A stretch of DNA of 64,000 nucleotides from Zingiber officinale (Eukaryota > Streptophyta > Magnoliopsida > Zingiberales > Zingiberaceae). Position 1 is the stretch's first letter. Every line of letters starts with the position of its first letter. The notes beneath the pieces were generated by a model, which worked only from the letters and a program-made list of their open reading frames with translations, did not search any database and was not told the origin of the DNA. Shown here one piece after another: positions 10,971 to 21,461 of the stretch. The stretch is from contig NC_056001.1 in assembly GCF_018446385.1 (NCBI RefSeq), positions 8,451,600-8,515,599 of the forward strand. Direction: 5' to 3'. The translations under genes and the position numbers were made by a program.

Positions 10971-13900
10971 CTACGGAATCGTGTCAGTCAAGGAAAAACC
11001 AAATAGCTTGCAACCATTCGAGTTGGCAATCTGCTCAGTCCCCAAACCCAGCTTGCAATTTGATAGCGGTGCATCAACTTTTACCACTTGATGCTGCTGG
11101 TTGTCAAAAGGAAAACTCATACTTTGAGGCCAAAACAGAAAGTTTGCATCTCTATGGAAGCTATCTGAGCCATTTGGCTTGGCAAAGTAGATGCCATCAC
11201 CGCCACTATCTTGACATTTCATGCTAGGTGCAGATTTCACCAATGAATTCTTGGACTTTCTTTCTTGAAACATAAGCACAGATGATGGAGAAGATGCTTG
11301 AACTGTTGGTAATGAATGTTGACCAATAGTAACATATCGGGCAGATGCATCAGGTAATTTGCTCTGACTGTGATATGTAAGAGCACCATCAAACTTGCAG
11401 TAGGCTCCGTCCCTCAGATGAGAATCAGATGGAACTCCAAGGAGGCGAGGAGCTTGTGAGAAAATTTCTTGACCTTGCAAGACCTTTTGGAACCCAATAG
11501 GTTCATTAAAGCCTGTGCAAACAAAAGGATACTCAGAATTCCCAAGTGGCATTCTGAAGATTCCTCTTGGTGCAGATGCACTTATCTTAGAGCTGTTTGC
11601 AGCAGCTGTACATGCATCTTCCGCTGCGTATTGACCAACTCCAACCTCAGAACTAGGAGTTATTGCACCAGTATGATTGAGAGTTCTGTTATTTGTAAAT
11701 TCTTGACCTTGCAAGACCTTGTGGAAACTTGCATATTTCCTAGAGTCTAGACACCCATTTCCTTCTGCAGACAATTGGGCAAAGATTAGAAATAAATAAG
11801 ATACAGATTAGCCTTTGGTGACTAGGCTTTTCATCACACACTAAAGACCTACTTGGAACCCGATAATCCATACTGGGAAGGTGAAGACCGATTTTGGCCC
11901 TTTTGGAACCTGCCGTTGACAGGCTGATGGAGCCTAGAACTGAACCAGTTTGCTCAATTTCCCATGGAGATACCCTACTGCGTCGGCCAACTTCTCCATC
12001 ATCATCCCAACTTACCTATACATTTGCAAAGCACATCATCAAGTAACAATGCAGTAGATAACCATTGAAGAGAGTTTGGCTTCCAGAATTGCTTAGAAGT
12101 GGATAGAACTTGTGTAAAGGTCCTTTTGGCACAAAATTTCGTCACTTGACATGTGTTCTGTTTCAATCTCAAAGTACTAAAGCATTGCGGCTACTGCAAC
12201 AAAATACCTGCTGGATTTTTTTTAAAAAAAAAGTAGCATCTACCATAACTAAAGGGTAGCACCTACTATAACTAAAACATAGCACCTAGTATAACTGAAG
12301 GGTAGCATTACTCACTACGAACAAAAAGAGCATAGCACCTAGATGAATGGTAGCACCTATCATAAGCCATGATTAAAGGGTAGCACCAACATAAGCCATA
12401 ACTAAAGGTTGGCGCCTACTATAGCTAACTGTAGTGCCTTGTGTAACTAAAGAGTTTAAGCAGGTCCTCACCTCTTATGGGCAAGTAGCGAGAACCAAAT
12501 TGTAAATACAATAGGATTTAATTCTAAATATATCAACCTTAGGGGTGTAAATGTCAAAAGAATAATAATAGTACTCTACATCAAGGTCAAGGGACTACCA
12601 AGGAAAAATAACCCTAATAATTTGTCCTTATTACATCGCAACAGGTATAAAGGACGAACTATACTTGTGTGCTCTTTAACAATTGCATGACTATTGTATA
12701 CATAAGAGAGCAGGAAAGAATTGATAATGCTGAATGTACTGGATGCTAAATCTCTGAATTGGTGAGACACCAACATTGCACTAGTATTTCTAGAAAACAG
12801 GCAAATTAACATTGCACTACTATTTCTTAAAAACAAATAAAGACTTATTCGGTGCGAGAACAAAAGGATAGATATAAGCATACCGACAAACACCTCCACT
12901 TGGAACCAGGCCACCTTACAGGGTCGACTTCATTGATCTCAGTTATCAGCCCCGTAGACCTTTAAGCAGGTAAATGAATGATTCAATTCATTTCAACTTT
13001 GATTCTGATTATGAATGTGAGGTTTTTTTTTTTTCCAAACCTTCTATCTCTAGCTTCTTCACTTTCACAAATCATTCTAAATCTCATTCCTACAGAAATA
13101 AGATTGTTGAAGCTTTTCGCAAATGCCCAATATGGAACTATGAAACCTGATGAGCTTCCTCTGCAGGATATGAACAATCTTTAGGAAGAAGCATGACAAC
13201 CATGACATCCTACATTTTTTATTCATCATCTAAAAAGCTGTCATTCATGGGAAATAAACAAAGACATGATGTGCCAAATAGTACATAAAAGTGAATCACT
13301 ACTAGATATTGATCTTAAAGATAACTGGAAAGTTCCTTTATATGTGAACCTAACATAATAAGATATTCTTAGAAACAATGCCTTTTGTATACAAAATTCT
13401 CGTGCAACCAAGCATACCTTGGATCATAGTAGATGTGGAAGATTTTCCTTGTGGGGACACTATCAGCAACGACTGCAAGGGTAGCTAGATTCAAGTTCCT
13501 ACTGATATGTGCTAAAGCATTAATGCTGCTTTTGGATTGGGTTGCTCTTCTGACACCCAATCTGAGCACTCCATCATTACCACTAGTCACATGAAGAGCA
13601 ATCTCGTTTTCATAATAGATCATGATTATGAAGACCATAGTATCAGTTTGACTGTGCCTACCGAAGAAACAACACTGCATCCCCCAAGATGAGCTTTTTC
13701 CTATTCACGAAGGCACTCCATCCAGTTGTAAGAAGATGCCTACGGGGTTGACCTACAAGGCACACAATTGAATTTTCTTTAGCTTTAAATATCAAGTTTT
13801 TTTTTTTCAAACTGCAGTTGTACATGTGCACAATCCATATTTAGTATTATCATATAGATGACTGGAATGATATTGCGATGACCTAGTAAAGTGTCCTGGT

Positions 13901-15347
13901 AAGCTAATGCAAAACAATAACTTAATGGCTTTGTTTATCATGGGAATCATTCTAACTGTTTTTTTTCCTAGTAAATGGGTGGTCTGTCTCCTATGTTGAC
14001 AAATTTCTTTGTGACAGAAGTTAAGGAAGTCTTATTTATGTTATCTCGACAGAGTTTGTTGGCAGATGCACCAAATTTTGATGGTTCTGGCACAGTGCTG
14101 GAGTTTTCTGAAACCAATTAAAGCGTAGAAGCATGATAGGTGCTCTTCTAGTTGGTGTTCATTGTCTCTGGGAATGTGTCACTATGGAGTGGATTTTTTT
14201 GTATGTAGATGTATCTGTGCTTATAATCTCTCAATAAAAGTTTGAATGAACAACTGTTCAACGAATTGGGAGACAACAAGCACAAAAAAAGTTTATTCAA
14301 ACAAGCCAGAAATTTAAATACAAGGACTAAAAGGATTATGTGCAACTCATCAGAAGTTCAGAAACCAGCAAGCAAGTGACAGTCTAGTCTCAAAGTAAGA
14401 AGATTTGCTTAGCTTGCCTCTGTAAATATGCCGGAACCTCCACTCCGTACCATGCACATCTTTGGCAACAAGTTCTTGGGAAGGCCTCTGCAACTTATAA
14501 TCCTAGAAACAAATATACACTAGTTAAACAAGATGTCAGCCTTGCCAAAGACAGAGTACCAAAACAACAAGGTCACTAAATCTGACTGACTGAAGCATCT
14601 GCTGCAAAGTAGACGCTCTAAATCAGAGATAGTGAAGGTGATGATTGTTACCAAGGGAGGGAAACAGTCTTCAGCAGCTCGCCGTGGTACAGAGAACCCT
14701 CCATGAGTGCTAGTGTCAGAGGCAGTGAGCGTCTTGCAGAACATGTGGGGAATAGAGGGTCTGCTCCCAAATTCCACATTCTGTTCTACCTCATTATCCT
14801 CAACCAGACCCTTCTTCAATCTTTGTTCAAAATCCTGATAAAAAAATTTTCAGATAAAATACAACTGGAGAAGTTTGAACGCCCGGCCAAAAACGCCTAC
14901 CTCACTTTCCGCAACGAGACATAGCTGGGCATAGACCTCGTCTGTATCGCTATCGGCCTGCGTCCATGGAAGCCCCCAAATGAGACCCCGCAAGAACGGG
15001 GGAGAATTCTAAAGTAATGGATGCAAGATGAGAGAAGAAAAACTGACATGGAGTTTGAGGCCGACCACGCGGCAAAAGATATGAGGCGGCAAGTTTCCAC
15101 CGCAGATCCTGCCTCCGCCGCCGCCGTCTAGGTTTTCCAGCTGCTCGATGTGGCCTTGCGGCAAGTATACCACTCGGCTCCCCTTCTTTGGCAACCATAT
15201 CCGTGGCCCGGCACACGCGTGCCACAACTCCAGGCACATCGGCGTCTCTTCCGCCTCGGGCGCCGGGAGCAACGGAGGAGCATAGTGGGCCGTTTGCTCC
15301 GGCTCCTCTTCCTCGTCCCCCTCGATCGTGTTCAAATCGATCCCCAT
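10971..15347 (-). CDS. ARF3: Auxin response factor, ARF3/ETTIN type
   Basis: Ten exons (15048-15347, 14901-14957, 14652-14834, 14418-14502, 13662-13752, 13418-13582, 13041-13160, 12884-12959, 11853-12015, 10971-11764) join in phase to 677 residues. The order is an acidic N-terminus with the dimerisation segment [12 protein letters not shown]; a B3 DNA-binding domain from about residue 149 ([52 protein letters not shown]); the ARF ancillary domain ending [12 protein letters not shown]; then a Ser-rich middle with KVLQGQE twice and a C-terminal [10 protein letters not shown]. There is no PB1 domain, as in ETTIN, which patterns organs as a PB1-less auxin-responsive repressor. The intron after exon 4 uses a GC donor (AG|GCAAGC). 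Exon 10 carries two tasiR-ARF sites. The frame stops at LTDTIP, but the next frame continues in a tail-like VVDKDQPASPSTHSSLMP, so the true C-terminus is uncertain. Confidence 0.94.
11466..11486 (-). promoter_or_regulatory. tasiR-ARF target site (3' member of pair)
   Basis: The plus strand here contains TTGACCTTGCAAGACCTT, nearly the sequence of the TAS3-derived tasiR-ARF itself, so the ARF3 mRNA carries its complement and encodes KVLQGQE. In known ARF3/ARF4 genes AGO7-dependent tasiR-ARFs cut at such sites and limit the protein to one side of organs. The assignment rests on the known small-RNA sequence; cleavage here is inferred. Confidence 0.9.
11700..11720 (-). promoter_or_regulatory. tasiR-ARF target site (5' member of pair)
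   Basis: A second copy identical over 21 nt to the site at 11466-11486, 234 bp upstream in the same exon, again encoding KVLQGQE. Having two sites is the ARF3/ETTIN arrangement and supports the orthology call independently of the protein. Confidence 0.9.
12230..12450. repeat. Degenerate minisatellite in an ARF3 intron
   Basis: Within the 868-bp intron between exons 8 and 9, a unit close to AAAGGGTAGCACCTACTATAACT recurs about eight to nine times with variable spacing and substitutions. It is non-coding and is probably replication slippage of an old tandem repeat. Confidence 0.75.
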
Positions 15348-17920
15348 TCACTCGCCACCCAGAGATGGCTATTCAAAGCTGCGCGATGCGTATTACCCAA
15401 GGAAGCAAGTAGCAAATAAGATTACAGGAATTGCCAAGCGACGCGTAAAGGCCTGAAGAAGGCCAGCGCGGGAGAGCGAGAGGAGAAGAAAACAACTGAT
15501 AGACACAGAAAAAAAAAACTTTCTTTTGCCCTTTCCAACTCTTCTTCTCTAATCTCTATAAGGTTATTCTATAGTCATTCATCAGCCTTTCCAAAAGAAA
15601 ACGAGTCAAAAGCGAGCCATGCCGCAAACCGTACCCCCCTGCAGCTCCGACCTTCATAACTCTCGTGTCTCTCTCTTCCCATATGGGCTCGCTGTCGCAG
15701 CGATGAAGTCGTCATCTGCTGCAGCAGCAGAACGCAGGCACCGTGTCAATACTTGCGGTTGGCAAATGAAGAGGAGAGAGAAAGACGCAGCAGTGTTTCA
15801 CACTTTCTCCTCGCTTTTATCGGTCGAACTGCGTCGTGCTGCAACGCCTGCACCGGGGGCAGGAGAGAGGGTGAGATGCAGCAGAGCTGCCGGGGCGCGC
15901 TTTCTTGGGGCCGAAAACGCCACGGTGAGCGGTTGAGCGACCTCTGTTTACTTTGCAACAAGTGCAATTTATGCCCTGTTTTATCTCGACTTCCGGGAGA
16001 AGGTAGATAAATCTGGTTGATGATGAGATGACAAGACGTCAGGGCGTAGGTTCTTTCCTCCACGGGCAATGTGTCCATTATTGCTCCTCCATGCCTGTTC
16101 TGTTCTCCTGTCACCCCTCTTTTGTAGGACACAGCGGCCCTACTACATGCGCAGTTGCATATCAGAAAAAAACAATACAATAATGGCTAATTTGGTCGTC
16201 AAATTATGCATCACCACTCACTGTTCTCTTTGTTGCTGCTGTTGCTGCAGGATGCAGCAGGGAGGGCCAGCTTTGGACGTGCATGGTGGCCTGGTGGGGT
16301 TACAGTTCAGCCCTCATCCTCGTCGAACTTGCAGTCTCACGTGCACGAAGCATGCCAGATGAATCAAACACGAAGAAAGTACAGACAGTTTGGCGAGGCA
16401 TACCTTTCAGATAGAACTTGTGAAAAGATTGCCAAACTTAATTATGCTAATAACTTTGTAAATCTCGTACTTGTGAGGAAATGGGAATTTGTGATGAAAC
16501 CCAGAGTAATCATATATGTACAGAGAAAAAATTTATATAAATTTATGGCTATCATTTTTATCTTTTACGAGTCCATGTCTATCCCTAAGTATTTTTCTGA
16601 AATTCTTTATCTGTACATATTATTTTTTTGAAACTAATATTATTATATAGAAAATATCTAAGATTTTTTTTTAAACAAAAAGCTCAAAACGAAAGAACAA
16701 GCCTGATATCATTATCACAGTATGCAATTAAGGTTTGGGAAGCAGTGGTGGTCCTTAATAAATAGCTACAATGCATTTGAAAGGCTTGAGGTCTGTTCAT
16801 TCAGTGTATTTGAAAAACAAATCCACATGGTTTGCTTGAGGCCTTCTGGTACTGTTAACGTTTTTAATTTCGAGAATGATTATTTTATAATTCGTGTAGA
16901 ATTAGACAGAGACTATCACATAATTAGTTTTTTAGAGAAAATAAAAAGAACTTTATGAGAGTAATTATGTTTTTAAAAGCTTCCCAGTATATCAATTTCA
17001 TGCGAACCGTTGGATTAGAATTTTTTGTGGCCATATAATATTCCCCTACAGTAGGAAAGAAAAGTCGGCCGGGACGGCACCGCCACCGACTGCCAGCGAC
17101 CGCCTCATCCGGAGAATTCCGCCGCGAGGGCCGGCCGCCGATACCAGTCCAGGTACGTACTACGGACGTCTTTCTCCCCTCCGTCAATGCCCTACAGCTC
17201 ATCTGTGCGAGCAATGGGGCCGGAAGCAGGAGAGAGTCTCTAGCCCTGTCGCGCCTCAATAATTGTGTAGCCCATCCTTGGCTCTTGGCACGGTGCCAAT
17301 AAATCCCCCGGATAAGCCGGATCCCTCCTCCACAGCAGTGGCAGCGTAACACATCTCTGGTTAAACCTAGATGCTTGCTTCGGTAGGAATGACACCCATT
17401 GAGCACCGCCTCTCTCCAGGCCCACTAACTTTTCCCCTGAGGTGTTTGCAGAAATGCCTCACCGCTTTAGAGGAGACCACCTACGCACTCAAATCCCTAA
17501 TTTACCTTTTCCTTAGGCTTAGAGCAAATCAAAATCATCTAGACGAGGGAAACTTGAGGGGGTAGAGGTAGGAATCATCACCATCATCACAGTGGGTAGG
17601 TTATGTATGCTGGGACCCCTCAGCCTGCACCAAGGGCGAAGCCTTTCCGCCTGTCTGCTTTGTTGGATTTGTGCTTTGTGTCCCCCTTGTTTAGCTGGTG
17701 GCGACAGGCACCATAGCTAACCGTGCTGGTGGGACTAGGACCTATCTCTTCCATTGCTTCTTAAAAGATGTTATTCCATTTAAACCAAATTTTGTTATCT
17801 TTGTCGATGACTCTGAGTTATGAATTTATGATTGCATGTTTTTCTTGCTTTGACTTGGTTTTAGAAATGGTTTAGTTCGGTTTAGAGAGAAAAAAAAATT
17901 GTCTTGGTGCATTGAGCAAC
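15348..17920. other. ARF3 upstream region; no other gene recognised
   Basis: The first few hundred bases should hold the ARF3 5' UTR and promoter; 15500-15620 is rich in AAAG/CTTT runs typical of plant leaders. GC-rich patches at 15610-16110 and 17060-17470 give open frames on both strands, but their composition looks incidental and none resembles a known family. The region 16500-17000 is AT-rich. I see no element ends here. Confidence 0.45.
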
Positions 17921-18218
17921 TTACTAGTCTCAGTAAGAACAAATGCTATACTATCCCAATTGCATGGTTGAAGACCAACTGTTTTAGTGTGATATACATT
18001 TGCTAGAGCTCCTTTCTTACTTACTAGTCTCAGTAAGAACAAATGCTATACTATCCCAATTGCATGGTTGAAGACCAACTGTTTTAGTGTGATATACATT
18101 TGCTAGAGCTCCTTTCTTACTTACTAGTCTCAGTAAGAACAAATGCTATAGTATCCCAATTGCATGGTTGAAGACAAACTGTTTTAGCGTGATATACATT
18201 TGCTAGAGTTCCTTTCTT
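17921..18218. repeat. Three tandem copies of a 100-bp unit
   Basis: Units start at 17921, 18021 and 18121, each beginning TTACTAGTCTCAGTAAGAAC. Copies 1 and 2 are identical by eye and copy 3 differs at only a few positions. The exact 100-bp period and near identity indicate very recent amplification. There is no open frame across the unit. Confidence 0.95.
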
Positions 18219-18813
18219 TGTCGTTCCCCATGATTGTAAATTGATAATTCTTTGTTTTTAATTTCTTGCCATAGTGGGATTGCATAAGTTCCTTGTGTTG
18301 CTTGGGCTGATATCATCATCCACTCAATTGCTGCTCAGTTGATAGCTTGAATGGTGGTTTTATTTATTTATTTTGATGACAAAAAGAAAAACTACAATTG
18401 ACATTGTGAACCCCATATAGATGCTATTGGATTGGACTAAAGTAAATGGCAATTATGGTTCTTGTCAAAGTAGGATTGTTGACGGAGCAAACTAACTGAG
18501 AATTTGTACTATTTAAAAAGTAGTTCGTAGCTCCTAGATTTATAATGCTCCACCTGTCCACCATTTCCAAATCCATTAGCTATTTTAATTGCAATAAAGA
18601 CAGATTGAGAGGATTCATATATTGGTAATACTATCTCTCCTCACTAAATTTGCATTATTTCCAACTGTTCCTGGTGCGGTCCTATCTTTGAAGTTGGACT
18701 ACTTTGGATAAGATTAAGATTACGATGCCTGTGGTGTTTACTTATTATCATAATTATCTATATTTAATCTCCTTTAGCTTTCACTTATTCGAAGACCCTA
18801 TAAAGAGTACTTG
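18219..18813. other. Intergenic, no gene seen
   Basis: AT-rich DNA between the 100-bp tandem array and the CACTA element, ending in the TTG target duplication (18811-18813). No frame or repeat could be named. Confidence 0.5.
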
Positions 18814-18839
18814 CACTACAAAAAAAAAAACTAGCATTA

Positions 18840-19290
18840 CCGACAGAAATATCCGTCGGAATTCCGTCGCTATAGACATATAGCGACGGAATTCCGACAG
18901 AATAATTTCTATTGGTAAAATATCCGCCGGCTTCTATTCCCGACAGAAACAGAATTCTGACGGTATTTTATATCGACGGAAATTAAGTTTCTGTCGGTAA
19001 ACGTACCGACAGAAAATACATTCCGTCAGTATAATTACAATATTCTACATCACCGATTGAGGTGACAATCTCCGACGGAACAACATTTTCCGTCGGAGAT
19101 TACCGACGGATCAGCCTGTTCCGTCGGTAATTACCGACGGAACATCATTTTCCGTCGGTAGATACCAACGGAAAATTATGTTCCGTCGGTAATTACCGAC
19201 AGATCAGCATGTTCCGTCGGTGGTCCCGAAGGTGATCTATCGAACTAAAAGTTTGATACTTACCGACGGAATGGATTCCGTCGGAATTTC
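18840..19290. repeat. CACTA subterminal repeats, 3' side
   Basis: About a dozen copies of CCGACGGAA or its complement TTCCGTCGG, in alternating orientation and often paired as short palindromes such as TTCCGTCGGTAATTACCGAC. In En/Spm these subterminal motifs are bound by the TNPA protein. Confidence 0.9.
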
Positions 19291-19899
19291 AAAAAAAAAT
19301 TTGCCAGATTGTTTTCATTTACACGCTGTTCCCATATACATTTTCCACATATATAAACAAACCATCACAATCGATGGTTTCATACAATCCACACAACAAA
19401 TACAATCCACAACAAATATAATCTACATCAAATATAATCTACACACATATATCTATCATATGATAATCACAAACTAATAAAATCCACAAAAAAAACCATA
19501 TTCTATATAATCCATAGCTAACTAAATCTACAGAATATATATTCTACACATATCCATATCTAAAATCAAGTTTACATAACACATACCGAACTAAAATGTA
19601 GTCCCAATAATACAAGAACGGGAAATCATAGAGAAAATCCTGTAAAAAGGCAAATACAAAATGATGTTTAAATAAACAGTTTGCATATTTATATATTAAG
19701 AATTTTATATGAAATAATACCTGAACAAAAAGTGAGCAAATGATGTAGTGAAGAGCCAATATGTATATATGACTGAACGTGACTCCTGAAACATATAGTA
19801 ATAAAACCTTTAGAAATAAACATGTTATAATATTAAAACAGGCTCACGTTCTATATAATAAATAAAAAACTAAAGTATAGCTGAACGAACCTCAAAAAG

Positions 19900-21325
19900 C
19901 TAACGACCACCGTCTGATAGATCTTGAGTCTTCTGTGACTCAGATCCCTGTGATGCTTGGGTGAAAGAAGCCACGATTGCCCGCATTTGGGCCATGAGAT
20001 CTTCATTACTCTTGTCACGTTCAGCTCTCTTCTTCTCCTCATCAGCTCTCCACTGATTCATATCAGTCATCCTCTGATCCATTGATTTCAGTTGAGACCG
20101 CAGTTCTTGATTTTTCACGTCTTAAAGACTGCATCTCACCAGAAGAAGAGGAACTAGCACGACCTACTGGATTCCTCAAACGATCAAATGTCACTTTGGC
20201 CTGAGAGCCAAGGCCGTAGAGGGTGGAGTTTTTTGTCCTTCCACCGACAACATCATAATATATCTCATTTAGATCGTCGGTGGATAAAGACTGTGACTCT
20301 CCACCCTCTGCTGATGGCTGAGATGCCTGAGCCACCCGTTCTGTCATTTCTTGCTGCATAAAAAATAATATAATATCCAATTTGATATGTATTACTAATT
20401 ACTAATCAAGATATAAATGAACAAACGTAATAAAGTTAATTATCTTACATGTAGAGTTTGAGATCGAGAATCAACAAATGACCCATTCTTCTTCTTGTGG
20501 GTCTTCAGAAAAATCTCCATACATGTAGGCTGTCGGGCAAGCTCACGTTCCTACATTTATAAATTAGGGAAAAAAATTAGTATGCTCAACAATACAAGGT
20601 TGGTAATAAATACAAAATTTGTTATAAAGTATAATTTTAAATTATACTCACCAGATCAATGGTATGCTTAACAATAGATCTGGATCTTGACGTATGCCGA
20701 GCGGTTCCGGTGCTCGGGCCACCTGGCTCTGTATTCCTATTTGCTTTTGCCTTTTCGGCATTAGCTTGCCACCTTTCTGTAGCTCAGGTGGCCGTCCATG
20801 CACTCCATATCGCCTCCGAAACATACACAGGCCTAGTGCCCTTCTTTCTCATGTAATACATATGATCTCTGTAGAGTTTGACACAATAAATATTCCATGT
20901 AGCTTTAAATTGATCTTCTTGCCCGTCCACCCATGTATATCTTTTCTATAATTATAAGTTAAACATTTAGTTTAAATGATATAAATGATAACGATATTAT
21001 AGAATGTGAATTAAATATATTAAATTTACTTGCCACAAATTCATTATAATAAAATAGCTTCATCTCCTGGTCTACATGCCTCCATGTAGTACCAGACGCG
21101 CTAACTCGTTCCTTAAATTTTGCAGTGATATATGTGGCAACTCTGTGCCCATCCGGAGTGAACCTGCACAAAAATAGACCTTTAGGTTATGAGAAATATA
21201 TTATAACTAATGTTATATATAAACTTGAATAATTAATAAGACAATATACTTACGAGTCCCCGACAACGGTAAGGACTTTGTGGCCACAGGGTGCCACAGG
21301 GTGCCACAGCCTGCTGCTCTGCCAT
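19900..21325 (-). pseudogene. TNPA-like protein gene of the CACTA element (damaged)
   Basis: Minus-strand pieces in order resemble the plant Ptta/En/Spm second-gene family. A start MAEQQAVAPCG (21325) is followed by FTPDGHRVATYITAKFKERV SASGTTWRHVDQEMK (about 21030-21170), RYTWVDGQEDQFKATWNIYC and WQANAEKAKANRNTEPGGPS (20650-20945), ERELARQPTCMEIF with FVDSRSQTLH (about 20450-20555), and a coiled-coil-like tail NQELRSQLKSMDQRMTDMN (19900-20118). In the family this protein binds the subterminal repeats. A TGA interrupts the segment before WQANAEKAK, and the tail is in a different frame from the preceding SSSSGEMQSLR segment, so this copy is probably dead unless splicing avoids both. Exon limits are approximate. 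Confidence 0.75.
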
Positions 21326-21461
21326 GATAATATCTGCAAAATAACATTGCAACACATCATAAAAAGGTCTAAAAACCTGATAATATAAATACAAAACATT
21401 AAGGAAATCTACTTACTGACGGAAATAATAATGTTAATATTTAATCATCATTAACATCTGA

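Noticed and set aside
15746-16180. Overlapping open frames on both strands upstream of ARF3
   Set aside because: Frames are open on both strands simultaneously, and the region is in the expected position of the ARF3 promoter/leader; nothing resembles a protein family.
16924-17406. 160-codon minus-strand open frame in a GC-rich patch
   Set aside because: It has no recognisable family, no matching splice sites and odd composition (Arg/Cys/Trp scattered); open frames occur by chance at this GC content.
17580-17790. Possible non-coding RNA (mixed GC patch just before the 100-bp array)
   Set aside because: No stable hairpin, snoRNA boxes or conserved motif could be recognised by eye.
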